Numbered from the stretch's first letter, positions 1-10,193 are shown. The stretch: DNA of 64,000 nucleotides from Rhizobium indicum (GCF_005862305.2 NZ_CP054021.1:496001-560000); one strand, 5' to 3'. Numbers and translations are program-made. The notes: generated by a model not told the origin, from the letters alone.

Positions 1-70
1 CCCCAAGAAACTCTGCCAGCTCAGCGAGCTTCAGACCTTCATGGGGCAGAAAAAAAACGTTTTGCTCCAT
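1..70 (-). CDS. lpxD: LpxD N-terminus (partial, cut by window edge)
   Basis: Only the first 23 codons are present. They begin MEQNVFFLPHEG, which matches the start of UDP-3-O-(3-hydroxyacyl)glucosamine N-acyltransferase, the third acylation step of lipid A synthesis. The ATG lies at 68-70, with a GGAG about ten bases upstream. The gene follows bamA on the same strand after a 50-base gap, and bamA-lpxD is the standard alphaproteobacterial order, which supports the call. The acyltransferase hexapeptide repeats lie outside the window. Confidence 0.82.
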   Translation of the reverse strand, partial: MEQNVFFLPHEGLKLAELAEFLG

Positions 71-120
71 CGGCAATGCTCCAGAACGGAATTGAGTCTT
101 ACAGTTCCGGACTGCCGATA

Positions 121-2454
121 TCAGAATTGGTTGTTGATGCCAAACTTGAAGTTCTGCGTCTTGTCGAAGTCTTCCTTGAGGACAGGGATCGCGTAATCCA
201 GACGCAATGCACCGAAGGGAGACTGCCATACGACGCCGACACCGACGGAGGCGCGTAGCGAAGCGCTGGTACCGTCGGCCTGGTCTGACCCAAGAAGCTC
301 GACGTCATTGCCGAACAGCGTACCGGCATCGGCAAAGACTGCGCCGCGCAGGTTGAAGTCACGCGGGAAGCCCGGCATCGGGAAGGTGGCTTCCGCAGAC
401 GCCGTGAAATAGGTCGTGCCACCGAGCGGGTCATCGTGATCCCCGCGAATGCGCGGGCCGATACCCTTGTTCTCGAAGCCGCGAATATCGCCGTTGGTCA
501 GCGTGAACTGGTCGAAGACGTTCAGATGGTCGCCCAAGGGAACGACATAACCAGCCGAAGCGGAGACCGAGCCGATGATATCGGCATCGTCAGCGAGCAG
601 GTGATAATAACGGGCTTTGCCGTAGATCTTGTAGAACTGCGAGTCGCCGCCGAGGCCGGCAAGTTCGTGCGTCGCCGTCGCATAGATGCCTTCACGCGGC
701 AGGACGGTGTCGTCAAGAGTGTTGTAGGTCAGCGTCTGCGAGACGGAAGAACGCGTCCACGGGCTCTCGTCGACCAGATTGGCGTAGGTCGCCGAAAGAT
801 CAGAGGTATCGCCGTCATACTTCATCTGCTTGTAGTTATAACGGAAGGTCGTCGCCAGATCTTCGGTGATCGGCGCAGTCACACGCAGGACGACGCTGGT
901 TTCTTCGTAATCGTAGTCGTCGTTGCTCGACGTTTCGCTGCGGTTGACGTCGAAGCCTGCCGCCAGACGGTAGCCGAGGAAATAGGGTTCAGTGAAGCTG
1001 ACGCCGTAGGCGCGCGAGCCTTCCTGGCCGCCACCGGCCGAGATGCGGATGTACTGACCACGACCGAGGAAGTTCTTTTCCTCGATCGAGGCTTCGAGCA
1101 GCAGACCGTCGCCGCCGGCGGCATAACCCGCGCCGACACCGAACGAACCGGTCGACTGATCCTGCACGTCGACGACCACCACGACGCGGTCCGGCGAGCT
1201 GCCCGGCTGGGTGGAAATGTTGACCGAGGAGAAGTAACCGAGCGCTTCGAGGCGGCGCTTGGCCTTGGTGATCATCTGCTGATTGAAGGCGTCGCCTTCG
1301 CTCATGTCGAATTCGCGGCGAATGACGTAGTCGCGCGTGCGGCTGTTGCCGCGGATCTCGATGCGCTCGACATAGGCGCGCTCGCCCTGGTCGACCAGAT
1401 ATTCGACACCGATCGTGTTGTTGTTGAGGTCGCGGTTACCGCGCGGCGTGACGCGCGCAAAGGGATAACCGGCAGACGCCACCTGATCGGAGATCGCCTC
1501 GATCGACTTCTGCACTTCTTTGGCGTTGTAGACTTGGCCTTCGCGGGTGCGCACCAGCGGCTGCAGCTGCTCTGAGCCGACGCCTTCGACGGTCGACTGG
1601 ACGGTCACCGGTCCGAAGTCGTAACGCTGGCCTTCCTCGATGTTGAAGGTGAGCGTGTATTTGTTGGTCGCGTCGTCGAAGGTGGCATCGGAAGAGACGA
1701 TGCGCATGTCGGCATAGCCGCGATTGTAATAGAACTGGCGCAGCGCTTCTTCGTCGGCGTGGAGCTTGTCTTCGTTGTAGACGTCCTTGCGAGTCAGGAA
1801 CGACAGGAAGTTCGAACGCTTGGTGGCGATGACGGCAGCCAAGCGGCCGGCGCTGTAGGCATTATTACCGACGAAGTTTATCGAATCGATCTTGGTGCGA
1901 TCGCCCTCGTTGATGACGAAGGCGAGGTTGACACGGCCTTCGCCGAGCGGCACCACCTGCGTCGTGACCTCGACCTCGCTGCGGCCGGTGGCAGCGTAAG
2001 CTTCCTTGATCGACTGGATGTCAGCCTGAATCTGGGTGTCGCTATAGGGACCGGCAGCGTGGGTCTGGACGATCGTCGCGAGCTTGTCGTCCTTGATCTT
2101 CCGGTTGCCGTTGAAGACGACCTGATTGACGAGCTGGGCTTCCTGAACGCTGACGACGAGCGTGCTTCCGGAAACCGAGATCTTGACGTCGGAGAAGTAA
2201 CCCGTGCCGTAGAGCTGCTTGACCGAGGCATCGATATCGCTGTTCGAAAAACTCTTTCCGGGAGCGATGGTGAGGTTCGACCGGACGGCTTCCGCGCCGA
2301 CACGGCTTGCGCCGCGCACATCGATGCGCTGGATGACCGCGGCCTCAGCGGCCGTAGCGGAAACGAACGTCACAGCACCTGCGCCCGAAGCAACAACACC
2401 AGCAGACAGCGCAACCGCCGATACTGCGTTCAAAAACTTTGAACCAGCCTTCAT
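121..2454 (-). CDS. bamA: Outer membrane protein assembly factor BamA
   Basis: This is the central subunit of the machine that folds and inserts beta-barrel proteins into the outer membrane. The 777-residue product has a Sec signal peptide (about 1-38, ending ATAAEA), then POTRA repeats to about residue 400 starting VIQRIDVRG, then a C-terminal 16-strand barrel. The barrel shows the loop-6 motif IRGF, the late-strand pattern WQSPFGALRLDYAIP and a terminal phenylalanine, the usual signal for outer membrane proteins. The frame stays open to 2541. I prefer the ATG at 2454 (or 2463) because it places the signal peptide at the true N-terminus. It lies between rseP and lpxD, as in most proteobacteria. 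Confidence 0.96.
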   Translation of the reverse strand: MKAGSKFLNAVSAVALSAGVVASGAGAVTFVSATAAEAAVIQRIDVRGASRVGAEAVRSNLTIAPGKSFSNSDIDASVKQLYGTGYFSDVKISVSGSTLVVSVQEAQLVNQVVFNGNRKIKDDKLATIVQTHAAGPYSDTQIQADIQSIKEAYAATGRSEVEVTTQVVPLGEGRVNLAFVINEGDRTKIDSINFVGNNAYSAGRLAAVIATKRSNFLSFLTRKDVYNEDKLHADEEALRQFYYNRGYADMRIVSSDATFDDATNKYTLTFNIEEGQRYDFGPVTVQSTVEGVGSEQLQPLVRTREGQVYNAKEVQKSIEAISDQVASAGYPFARVTPRGNRDLNNNTIGVEYLVDQGERAYVERIEIRGNSRTRDYVIRREFDMSEGDAFNQQMITKAKRRLEALGYFSSVNISTQPGSSPDRVVVVVDVQDQSTGSFGVGAGYAAGGDGLLLEASIEEKNFLGRGQYIRISAGGGQEGSRAYGVSFTEPYFLGYRLAAGFDVNRSETSSNDDYDYEETSVVLRVTAPITEDLATTFRYNYKQMKYDGDTSDLSATYANLVDESPWTRSSVSQTLTYNTLDDTVLPREGIYATATHELAGLGGDSQFYKIYGKARYYHLLADDADIIGSVSASAGYVVPLGDHLNVFDQFTLTNGDIRGFENKGIGPRIRGDHDDPLGGTTYFTASAEATFPMPGFPRDFNLRGAVFADAGTLFGNDVELLGSDQADGTSASLRASVGVGVVWQSPFGALRLDYAIPVLKEDFDKTQNFKFGINNQF

Positions 2455-2653
2455 TTCACCCATTACCTTTTGTTTCCCTCGTCCCCGGCTCCAGGAGAAC
2501 CCGATTCCGGTCACGTGTGTCGTTTTACCCGCTTTTGACATACAAGCAAGGCAGGTCGTTAATTTCTGTTTACTTCATTTGCAAGCGTGACCCATTCGCC
2601 ACTACAGCCTTGAAACATCGTAAATAAATAGTAATTGACCTCGCCTTGCTCGT

Positions 2654-3787
2654 TTACCCTATCCACGAGCCAATGTCGTTCCAGGTCGTGAAAACCATCA
2701 ATGTCAGTATCATCGCCAGGCCGATGCGAAATGCAATTTCCTGGGCCGAAGAGCCGAGCGGTTTCCCCCTCACCGCTTCCACCGCATAGAACATCAGGTG
2801 GCCGCCATCAAGTACCGGAACCGGCATCAGGTTAAGCAATCCTATCGAAACAGAAAGCACCGCCGCAAGCTGCAACACTGCGCCTATTCCAAGCGACGCC
2901 ATCTGGCCCGAAGCTTGCGCCACGCGGATCGGCCCGCCCAATTGATCGGCGCGCATCGTTCCGCTGAAGATGTTGCCGATATATTTGAAGGTGCCGGTGA
3001 CAATATCGCGGGTCTCGATCACAGCCTCGCGCAGCGACTGCAGCGGCGTATAGGTCTTCAGGCGGAAGTTGCCGGCCTCCCGGCTGGTGACGATGCCGAT
3101 CTGGCCGAGCTCGACCTTGTTGCCGAACTGGTCGGTCGTGTCTACGCGCTGCGGCACCATCGGCACATCAAGTTTCTGGCCGGCGCGCTCGATCGTCACG
3201 ACGATCTTCTGGCTCGGGCGGATGCCGACATAGCGGCGCACGTCGTCGAAGGTCTCGACCTTGCCGCCATCGATGGCGACCAGCAGATCGCCTGGAAGGA
3301 TGCCGGCGGCAGCGGCAGCGCCGTCGGGCTTGACCTCGGCAACGACGGGATCGGCGATCGTGCGGCCATAGACCGAGAAAAGAATGGTGAAGATGGCGAT
3401 CGCCAGCAGAAAATTGGCGATCGGGCCAGCCGCGACGGTTGCAGCGCGTTTCCACAGCTTGGCGCCGGCAAAGGAGCGCGCCCTGTCCTCCTCGGACATG
3501 GCGGCGATCTTGTCGGTGTCGGGCTTGCTCGAGGCATCCTCGTCGCCGAAGAACCGGACGTAGCCGCCAAGCGGGATCACCGAAATCTTCCAGCGTGTTC
3601 CGTGGCGGTCGGTGAAGCCGAAGATCTCCGGACCGAAGCCAACGGAAAAGGCAAGGATGCGAATGCCGCTCCAGCGCCCGACAAGGTAATGGCCCATCTC
3701 ATGCACGAAGACGAGCAGTGACAGCACGAGGATGAAGGTAACGATGTTCCCCATCAGAAATGCGTATATGCCGCTCATCGTTTCCAT
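2654..3787 (-). CDS. rseP: RIP metalloprotease RseP (site-2 protease)
   Basis: This is an intramembrane zinc protease that cleaves membrane-tethered anti-sigma factors and signal-peptide remnants. The HEMGH zinc motif lies in the first transmembrane segment (H29, E30, H33). One PDZ domain follows in the middle (about 125-210), and the second metal site LMPVPVLDGGH lies near residue 320. At 377 residues it is shorter than E. coli RseP (about 450) and appears to have a single PDZ domain, as is usual in alphaproteobacteria. It is transcribed 28 bases after cdsA and before bamA. A dxr gene, often found beside it elsewhere, is absent here. Confidence 0.94.
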   Translation of the reverse strand: METMSGIYAFLMGNIVTFILVLSLLVFVHEMGHYLVGRWSGIRILAFSVGFGPEIFGFTDRHGTRWKISVIPLGGYVRFFGDEDASSKPDTDKIAAMSEEDRARSFAGAKLWKRAATVAAGPIANFLLAIAIFTILFSVYGRTIADPVVAEVKPDGAAAAAGILPGDLLVAIDGGKVETFDDVRRYVGIRPSQKIVVTIERAGQKLDVPMVPQRVDTTDQFGNKVELGQIGIVTSREAGNFRLKTYTPLQSLREAVIETRDIVTGTFKYIGNIFSGTMRADQLGGPIRVAQASGQMASLGIGAVLQLAAVLSVSIGLLNLMPVPVLDGGHLMFYAVEAVRGKPLGSSAQEIAFRIGLAMILTLMVFTTWNDIGSWIG

Positions 3788-3815
3788 GAGTCCCTTCCGT
3801 CAGACCGCCGCGTTG

Positions 3816-4646
3816 TCAGAGTCCGAACAATGCCGCGCCAAGCGACGTCATTCCGGCCCCCTTTATCAGGGAAAAAAGCCCAGCAAGCAAGAACGCCGAA
3901 AAACAGGCGAAAATCAGTCCGTCGACACGGTCCATGACGCCGCCATGGCCCGGAATGAGACGGCTCGAATCCTTGACGCCGAATTTCCGCTTGATGAACG
4001 ATTCGAAAAGATCGCCCGACTGGCTGCAAACCGAGAGAACGAACGCCACGCCAGCGGCGATGATTTCAGCGCCCGGAAGGAGAAAATGGACGAGAACGAC
4101 GCCGGCTACGACCGCCGAAACGGCGCCGCCGATTGCACCCGACCAGGTCTTTCCGGGCGAGATCGAAGGGGCAAGCTTTGGCCCGCCGAGCGCCCTGCCG
4201 ACGAAATAGGCAAGGATATCGGTTGCCCAGACGACAGCAAAGACGAAGAGCATGGCGTAAAGGCCAAGCCGGTCATCGCCTCTGATCGCGGCAAGCGCCA
4301 GGCCGGTGGCGCCGGCATAAAACAGGCCCACTGGCAACCAGCGGCTCGTGCCCTGCAGAATGATCAGGGCGATGCCGACGGCGGTGACGCCGGCCAGCAT
4401 GCCGGCGGCGAATTCGAAATTGCCGACAAGCACCAGAAAGGCAATCGCCGCCTCGCCGATCCAGCCGACGGCATTGGCGACCCAATCCCGCGCGATGCCG
4501 GTCATTTTCGACCATTCATAGTAGATCAGCAGGCCGATCACGACCGCCAGGATACGGAAGGCAAGGCCGCCATACCAGGTGGCGGCAAGAACGATGGCCG
4601 CAAGAATCACTCCTGAAACGATGCGGAGCTTCAATTCCCTCTGCAT
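3816..4646 (-). CDS. cdsA: Phosphatidate cytidylyltransferase CdsA
   Basis: It converts phosphatidic acid and CTP to CDP-diacylglycerol, the precursor of all membrane phospholipids. The 276-residue product is almost entirely transmembrane helices. Near the C-terminus it carries the CDP-DAG synthase signature: KRKFGVKDSSRLIPGHGG followed by MDRVDG. Its ATG overlaps the uppS stop codon by one base (TGATG), so the two are almost certainly translationally coupled. Confidence 0.95.
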   Translation of the reverse strand: MQRELKLRIVSGVILAAIVLAATWYGGLAFRILAVVIGLLIYYEWSKMTGIARDWVANAVGWIGEAAIAFLVLVGNFEFAAGMLAGVTAVGIALIILQGTSRWLPVGLFYAGATGLALAAIRGDDRLGLYAMLFVFAVVWATDILAYFVGRALGGPKLAPSISPGKTWSGAIGGAVSAVVAGVVLVHFLLPGAEIIAAGVAFVLSVCSQSGDLFESFIKRKFGVKDSSRLIPGHGGVMDRVDGLIFACFSAFLLAGLFSLIKGAGMTSLGAALFGL

Positions 4647-5389
4647 CAGGTGCCGACCGCGGCCGCCTGCGACGACAGGCCGCCGAAGCGCCGGTCACGA
4701 GAGGCGAATGTCTCGAGCGCCGAGCGGAAGATCTCGGGGCTGAAATCCGGCCAGTATTCCGGAAGGAAGATGAATTCCGAATAGGCTGCCTGCCAGAGAA
4801 GGAAATTGGAAAGCCGCTCTTCGCCGCTGGTGCGGATAATAAGATCCGGATCGGGAATGCCGGCCGTGTCGAGACGGGCGTTGATCAGCGCCGGTGTAAT
4901 ATCCTGTGCTCTCAGGCGACCGGCCTCGACGTCGCGGGCGAGACTGACGACGGCGCGGGCGATCTCGTCGCGCGAACCGTAGTTGAAGGCGATGACCAGC
5001 GTCAGTGACGTGTTGTCCTTGGTCGTCTCCTCCGCCTCCAGCAACAGGCCCAGAATGTCGCTGCGCAGGCTGTGGCGATCGCCGATCACCTTGATCCGCA
5101 CGTTCTGGCGATGGAGTTCGGCGAGGTCGCGCCGGATGAAAGCCTTGAGCAGGCCGAGCAGATCGGAGACCTCGGCTTCGGGCCGGCGCCAGTTCTCCGA
5201 GGAGAAGGCAAAGAGGGTCAGATATTTTATGCCGGCCGCACCGGCGGCGCGGACTGTCTCGCGCACCGCCTCGACGCCTTTGCGATGGCCCATCGTGCGC
5301 GGCAGGCCACGCTGCTTGGCCCAACGGCCATTACCATCCATGATGATGGCAACATGCTCTGGCACAGTCACAAATACAGATTCCGACAT
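4646..5389 (-). CDS. uppS: Undecaprenyl (isoprenyl) diphosphate synthase UppS
   Basis: This cis-prenyltransferase makes the C55 lipid carrier for peptidoglycan and polysaccharide export. The N-terminus has the catalytic [14 protein letters not shown] motif followed by MGHRKG. The C-terminal half has [15 protein letters not shown] and YSEFIF, both conserved in the family. The frame is open to 5461, but that would overlap frr. The ATG at 5389 ([12 protein letters not shown]) gives 247 residues, the normal length, so I chose it. It sits between frr and cdsA in the standard order. Confidence 0.95.
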   Translation of the reverse strand: MSESVFVTVPEHVAIIMDGNGRWAKQRGLPRTMGHRKGVEAVRETVRAAGAAGIKYLTLFAFSSENWRRPEAEVSDLLGLLKAFIRRDLAELHRQNVRIKVIGDRHSLRSDILGLLLEAEETTKDNTSLTLVIAFNYGSRDEIARAVVSLARDVEAGRLRAQDITPALINARLDTAGIPDPDLIIRTSGEERLSNFLLWQAAYSEFIFLPEYWPDFSPEIFRSALETFASRDRRFGGLSSQAAAVGT

Positions 5390-5426
5390 TTCCCGTCCGG
5401 TCTTTCCAGGCAAAGGCACAGATCCA

Positions 5427-5987
5427 CTAGACCTGCATGATTTCCTTTTCCTTCTCGCCAAGCAAGCGGTCGATTTCGGAAATCGTCTCGTCCGTCATCT
5501 TCTGTACACGTTCCGACTGCGCCCGGCTCTCGTCCTGGCCGATTACGCCATCCTTTTCGGCTTTCTTAAGGCCGTCCATGCCGTCGCGGCGGACATGGCG
5601 AATCGCCACTTTGCTCTTTTCGGCATAGTCGTGCGCCACCTTGACGAGCGACTTGCGGCGCTCCTCGTTCAGCTCCGGCAGCGGAATGCGCAGGTTCTGG
5701 CCGTCGATGATCGGGTTGAGGCCGAGATTGGATTCGCGAATGCCGCGCTCGACGGCGCTGACCATCGATTTGTCCCAGACGGAAACCGAGAGCATGCGCG
5801 GCTCGGGCACGGTGATGTTGGCGACCTGGTTCAGCGGCATGCGCGAACCATAGGCCTCGATCGTCACCGGGTCGAGGATGTTGGCCGAAGCACGGCCGGT
5901 GCGCAGCGATGCGATGTCGCTCTTGAATGCGGAAATCGCGCCGTCCATGCGGCGCTTCAGTTCCTTGATGTCGATACCTTCACTCAT
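5427..5987 (-). CDS. frr: Ribosome recycling factor
   Basis: It splits post-termination ribosomes together with EF-G. The 186-residue protein is of normal length and begins [16 protein letters not shown]. The central stretch [15 protein letters not shown] and the later [15 protein letters not shown] are family hallmarks. It lies 37 bases before uppS. It is separated from the upstream pyrH by 164 bases that hold a palindromic RIME-like repeat. Confidence 0.96.
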   Translation of the reverse strand: MSEGIDIKELKRRMDGAISAFKSDIASLRTGRASANILDPVTIEAYGSRMPLNQVANITVPEPRMLSVSVWDKSMVSAVERGIRESNLGLNPIIDGQNLRIPLPELNEERRKSLVKVAHDYAEKSKVAIRHVRRDGMDGLKKAEKDGVIGQDESRAQSERVQKMTDETISEIDRLLGEKEKEIMQV

Positions 5988-6003
5988 GTCGATGCTCCCG
6001 TCC

Positions 6004-6116
6004 AGAGCATGATGCCGAAAAGTGTCAGCGGTTTTCGGGCGACATCATGCTCTTACTATTTAATGTAGAACATGATTCAACTTTCAGGCCAAACGGGCCT
6101 AAATCATCATGTTCTA
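6004..6116. repeat. RIME-like double-palindrome intergenic repeat
   Basis: Two adjacent palindromes fill the gap between pyrH and frr. The first (6004-6053) pairs AGAGCATGATG with CATCATGCTCT and has an inner CCGAAAA/TTTTCGG stem. The second (6066-6116) pairs TAGAACATGAT with ATCATGTTCTA and has an inner AGGCC/GGGCCT-type stem. The total length of 113 bp and the two large palindromes match the published description of Rhizobium-specific intergenic mosaic elements (RIME1). Family membership is from memory and was not searched. Confidence 0.7.
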
Positions 6117-6151
6117 GCGAGGGCTGCGCCGAATCCGCGGCGCAGCTTATA

Positions 6152-6874
6152 TCAGTTGTCGGAGACGATGGTCTTGAGACCACCGCCCGTCAAGATTTCA
6201 GCAAAACCACCCTTCTCGTGGATCGAGAAGACGATGATCGGAATGGAATTCTCCCTGGCGAGCGCCACAGCGGCAACGTCCATCACCGCAAGCCCCCTGT
6301 CCAGCACTTCCTGGTGCGTCAGCCGGTCGAGGCGAGTCGCATCGGGATATTTCTTCGGGTCGGCGGTATAGATGCCGTCCACCTGCGTGCCCTTGAAGAT
6401 CGCTTCCGCACCCATTTCGGCTGCACGAAGTGCTGCGGCGGAATCGGTGGTGAAGAAGGGGTTGCCGGTGCCGCCGGCAAAGATCACCACGCGGCCCATC
6501 GACAGATGATAAAGGGTTGCGCGCTGCGAAAAGCTCTCGCAGATCTCGGGCATGGAGATGGCCGAAAGCACCACCGTATCGATGTTCAGCTTGCGCAGCG
6601 AGGTCGCCAGCGCCAGCGCATTGATGATGGTGCCGAGCATGCCCATATGGTCGCCGGTGACCCGGTCGCCGCCCTTGGACGCCACCGCGACACCGCGGAA
6701 GATATTGCCGCCACCGACGACGACGCCGACTTCCACGCCCATATGCCGTGCCTCGGCGATGTCGGATGCAATGCGGTCCGCCACCGTCACATCGATCCCG
6801 AAACCCTGGCCACCCATGAGCGCTTCGCCGGAAGCCTTGAGTAGAACACGTTTATAGACAGGCTCTAAAGACAT
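6152..6874 (-). CDS. pyrH: UMP kinase
   Basis: It phosphorylates UMP to UDP at the entry to pyrimidine nucleotide synthesis. The 240-residue amino-acid-kinase fold shows the N-terminal LLKASGEALMG nucleotide loop, GGGNIFRG, and the TDSAAALRAAEMGAEAIFKG segment of bacterial hexameric UMP kinases. It lies in the conserved order rpsB-tsf-pyrH-frr. A strong hairpin lies between it and tsf. Confidence 0.96.
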   Translation of the reverse strand: MSLEPVYKRVLLKASGEALMGGQGFGIDVTVADRIASDIAEARHMGVEVGVVVGGGNIFRGVAVASKGGDRVTGDHMGMLGTIINALALATSLRKLNIDTVVLSAISMPEICESFSQRATLYHLSMGRVVIFAGGTGNPFFTTDSAAALRAAEMGAEAIFKGTQVDGIYTADPKKYPDATRLDRLTHQEVLDRGLAVMDVAAVALARENSIPIIVFSIHEKGGFAEILTGGGLKTIVSDN

Positions 6875-6908
6875 CTTGGCTCCTCGTAAATTGCCGTGAA
6901 TGCCCGAT

Positions 6909-6948
6909 ACACGAAGGGCACCGCGTTGTCACGCGATGCCCTTCGTGT
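6909..6948. terminator. Intercistronic hairpin between tsf and pyrH
   Basis: A 12-bp perfect stem (ACACGAAGGGCA / TGCCCTTCGTGT) encloses a 16-base loop. The T-run follows only on the plus strand (GTTTTCC). Reading the minus-strand transcript, the hairpin lacks a U-tail. It may act as a processing or attenuation site rather than a full terminator. Confidence 0.6.
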
Positions 6949-6970
6949 TTTCCCAATTATGGCTGGAAGA

Positions 6971-7897
6971 TCAACCCTTGACGGCAGCCGCGACTTCGGC
7001 CGCGAAGTCGGTTTCTTCCTTTTCGACGCCTTCGCCGAGCAGCAGACGGGCCATGCCGGCAACCTCGATCGGCGCGCCGACGGCCTTTTCAGCTTCCTTG
7101 ATGGCGGCGGCGACCGTCAGATCCGGATTGATGACGAAAGCCTGCGAGAGAAGGGCGACTTCCTCGAAGAACTTGCGCATGCGGCCGTCGACCATCTTTT
7201 CGATGATATTGTCCGGCTTGCCGGAAGCGCGCGACTGCTCGATGAAGACGTTGCGCTCGCGCTCGGCGACGGCGGCATCGACTTCTTCCGGGCGGATCGC
7301 CAACGGCGCGGTGGCGGCGATGTGCATGGCGACCTGGCGGCCGATGGCGTTCAGGGCTTCCTTGTCGCCGGTCGACTTCAGCGCGACGAGAACGCCGAGC
7401 TTGCCGAGGCCGTCGGAAACAGCATTGTGGATATAGGTGGCGACGACGCCATCCTCGACCGAGAGAGCGACCGAACGGCGCAGGTTCATGTTCTCGCCGA
7501 TCGTTGCGATCGCATCCTTGATCGTGTCGGAAACCGACTTGCCGGATGCCGGGTAGGTCGCAGCGGCAACGGCATCGACGGTGCCGTCCGTGGATACGGC
7601 GACCTTGGCGATGCCGCGGACGAGTTCCTGGAAGGCATCGTTACGGGCGACGAAGTCGGTTTCCGAATTGACTTCGACGACGACGGCCTTGGTGCCCTGG
7701 CTCGAAACGCCGATGAGGCCTTCGGCAGCGGTGCGGCCGGACTTCTTGTCGGCCTTGGCGATGCCCTTGGCGCGCAGCCAGTCGATCGCCGCTTCCATGT
7801 CGCCACCGGTTTCAGCAAGAGCCTTCTTGCAGTCCATCATGCCTGCGCCGGTCTTTTCGCGCAGTTCCTTCACCATTGCAGCCGTAATCTCGCTCAT
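6971..7897 (-). CDS. tsf: Elongation factor Ts
   Basis: This is the nucleotide-exchange factor for EF-Tu. The 308-residue product starts with the UBA-like N-domain [20 protein letters not shown] and the following MDCKKALAE. The core domain has the [10 protein letters not shown] motif that contacts EF-Tu. It lies 240 bases after rpsB, with which it is normally co-transcribed. Confidence 0.97.
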   Translation of the reverse strand: MSEITAAMVKELREKTGAGMMDCKKALAETGGDMEAAIDWLRAKGIAKADKKSGRTAAEGLIGVSSQGTKAVVVEVNSETDFVARNDAFQELVRGIAKVAVSTDGTVDAVAAATYPASGKSVSDTIKDAIATIGENMNLRRSVALSVEDGVVATYIHNAVSDGLGKLGVLVALKSTGDKEALNAIGRQVAMHIAATAPLAIRPEEVDAAVAERERNVFIEQSRASGKPDNIIEKMVDGRMRKFFEEVALLSQAFVINPDLTVAAAIKEAEKAVGAPIEVAGMARLLLGEGVEKEETDFAAEVAAAVKG

Positions 7898-8052
7898 TAG
7901 CTTCCTCTTGTCGGTTCATACGGTGGGCCGCAAAGCGCGGCTCGGCACCGGATTGAGGCACGAAATGTACCTGTATGTATGACAGCGTGATGAAGACGCG
8001 TCATAACGAAACTTATTGGACGGAGAGCCTGACGCCCTCCCTTGAAACAGGC

Positions 8053-8090
8053 AAGGCCGCCGAACTTCGATGAGTCGCGAGCGGCCTTTC
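8053..8090. terminator. Hairpin between rpsB and tsf
   Basis: AAGGCCGC at 8053-8060 pairs with GCGGCCTT at 8081-8088 across a 20-base loop. The T-run is short on both strands, so a role as a partial attenuator between rpsB and tsf is only a suggestion. Confidence 0.4.
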
Positions 8091-8137
8091 CCAGTCTCTG
8101 CAAGCATTGGCGGACCTTTTCGATCCGCCCGCCTTCA

Positions 8138-8905
8138 TCAGCCTTCGGCTGCTTCCTCGAGAGCCGGCTCGACCGGAACTTCGGAGGATGCGCCGAGATC
8201 GCGGCCGGAAGAGCCCTGCTGGCGTGCGATGCCGTCGATGGCGGCGCGGGAGATCAGCTCGCAGTAAAGAGCGATCGCGCGCGATGCGTCGTCATTGCCC
8301 GGGATCGGATAGTCGATCAGGTCCGGATCGCAGTTCGAATCGATGATGGCGACAACCGGGATGCCGAGGCGCTTGGCTTCGTCGATCGCGATCTTTTCCT
8401 TGTTGGTGTCGATGATGAACATCAGGTCGGGCGTGCCGCCCATATCGCGGATACCGCCAAGAGCCTTGTCCAGCTTTTCGCGTTCGCGCTCGAGGTTCAG
8501 GCGTTCCTTCTTGGTGAAGCCCTGGGCTTCGCCGTTCAGGATCTCGTCGAGCTTGCGCAGACGCTGGATCGAGTTGGAGATCGTCTTCCAGTTCGTCATC
8601 ATGCCGCCGAGCCAGCGCGAATTGACGTAGTACTGGGCCGAGCGCTTGGCGCTGTCGGCAATGATCTCAGACGCCTGGCGCTTGGTGCCGACGAAGAGAA
8701 CGCGGCCGCCGCGGGCAACGGTGTCGCTGACGACCTGAAGGGCGCGCGACAACATCGGAACGGTCTGGGCCAGATCGATGATGTGAATGTTGTTGCGATC
8801 GCCGAAGATATACGGCTTCATCTTCGGGTTCCAGCGATGCGTCTGGTGGCCAAAGTGAACGCCTGCCTCAAGCAGCTGGCGCATAGAAAAATCAGGCAAT
8901 GCCAT
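8138..8905 (-). CDS. rpsB: 30S ribosomal protein S2
   Basis: This small-subunit protein binds at the head-body junction of 16S rRNA. The 255-residue product begins [20 protein letters not shown], which is diagnostic. It continues with [10 protein letters not shown] and [19 protein letters not shown]. It is the first gene of the translation/envelope block running leftward. The 181 bases upstream contain a possible but weak promoter (CTTGCT, 18 bases, TATGGG on the minus strand). Confidence 0.97.
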   Translation of the reverse strand: MALPDFSMRQLLEAGVHFGHQTHRWNPKMKPYIFGDRNNIHIIDLAQTVPMLSRALQVVSDTVARGGRVLFVGTKRQASEIIADSAKRSAQYYVNSRWLGGMMTNWKTISNSIQRLRKLDEILNGEAQGFTKKERLNLEREREKLDKALGGIRDMGGTPDLMFIIDTNKEKIAIDEAKRLGIPVVAIIDSNCDPDLIDYPIPGNDDASRAIALYCELISRAAIDGIARQQGSSGRDLGASSEVPVEPALEEAAEG

Positions 8906-9086
8906 GCCTTGTTACTCCTTTTCCGGTTGAACCTCCGCAAGGCGAACAGCACCCTCTTCGAGGATGCCACCGGGCGGAACAGCCCGGATTTCTCCCGGAC
9001 GATCCCATGCCTTACGTGTGGAATGCCGGTGCCCATACATTCGATTGGGCGCAAAAGCAAGGCTTATGCCGAAAAAACCTGACGGC

Positions 9087-10193
9087 TCAGCTTGCCAGCG
9101 TCGGCAGCAGCGACAGCATGACGCCAGCGTCGGGCATCGGCAGGATGGCATCGACCTCGGCCGGCAGCAGGGTGCCGATGGCGCTGTCGGCGTTGCCGGT
9201 GGCGGTCCCCAGCGGACCGCGGAAGCCGTGTCTCGTCCAGGCAAGCTCCTGGAGCTTCGGGCTCACCAGCGCTTCGATCAGCCGGTTGGCATTCTCGTCG
9301 ACGACGATCAGCGGATGCGCCGAATAGACGGTCGGGCGCGGATAGAGCACCACCGGCTTTGCGCCGGCGCTCGCCTTGATGCGCTCCCAGCGTGCGGGAT
9401 CGGCGAGGATCCATTCGACCAGCTGGTTTTCATAGCCAACGATCATCGGCTCGCCGCCAAGACCGCCTGCCAGATACTGGTCGAAAAGTTTGCCTGAGGA
9501 CGGCGACTTGAAGCCCATGTTGCGGAAAATCGCCTGCACCTTGCCGCCGAAGGTGGCGAGATCGCCTGAAGTCGCGACATTGCCGCTGAACAAGCTGAGC
9601 ACCAGGCCTGCGAACATGAAGCCGGAATTGGAGCGGTTGGGATCGGTCGAGACGATGCGGGCGCGGCCGTAGAGCGAATTGACGCCGAGTTTCGACCAGT
9701 CGGATCCGGCAAGGATCGCATCAAGCAAAGCCTTGAGGTCGAGCTGATGATGGCCTTCGTTCGTCACCGTCACCAATCCCGCTTTCATCAGTCCATCGAC
9801 GACGGGCTGCCAGGAATAGACGACGATCGGCGTGTTCAGCACGACGCGGTCGTTGCGGATAGATATGCCGTTCTGCCTGGCGATATCGACCATGATCGAG
9901 GAGGACGGCCAGAGGAATTGCGGATGCTGCGACAGCAGCGCCTGTTCGCGGACCATCTCGACGGAACCGGCGACACGGCTGTTCACCGTCAATCCGTATC
10001 CGCCGAGCGCCCTGATGACGTCGGGGTCGGCCAGGAAGGCCTCCTTCTCGCCGCCGACGAAGCCGAACAGCGTCGTGCGGCTGCCGAGCAGGCCCTGCAA
10101 TTCCGGCCGATCCCGGACGGCGAAATAACCGCCGGTGCCGACGACGCCTGCTCCGAGCAGTCCCACTCCAAAGGCGCGACGAGAAAGGGCCAT
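9087..10193 (-). CDS. Solute-binding-like protein, last gene of TelA/VWA cluster
   Basis: This 368-residue exported protein has a twin-arginine-like N-terminus (SRRAFGVGLLGAG), then an extracellular solute-binding-type fold. Its segments WPSSSIMVDIA, RSNSGFMFAGL and LYPRPTVYSAHPLIVVDE have direct counterparts in the N-terminal domain of the VWA lipoprotein two genes upstream, so the two domains look paralogous. Its start overlaps the stop of the xpaC-like gene by one base, which points to one operon with telA. The ligand is unknown. No catalytic motif is visible. Confidence 0.8.
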   Translation of the reverse strand: MALSRRAFGVGLLGAGVVGTGGYFAVRDRPELQGLLGSRTTLFGFVGGEKEAFLADPDVIRALGGYGLTVNSRVAGSVEMVREQALLSQHPQFLWPSSSIMVDIARQNGISIRNDRVVLNTPIVVYSWQPVVDGLMKAGLVTVTNEGHHQLDLKALLDAILAGSDWSKLGVNSLYGRARIVSTDPNRSNSGFMFAGLVLSLFSGNVATSGDLATFGGKVQAIFRNMGFKSPSSGKLFDQYLAGGLGGEPMIVGYENQLVEWILADPARWERIKASAGAKPVVLYPRPTVYSAHPLIVVDENANRLIEALVSPKLQELAWTRHGFRGPLGTATGNADSAIGTLLPAEVDAILPMPDAGVMLSLLPTLAS

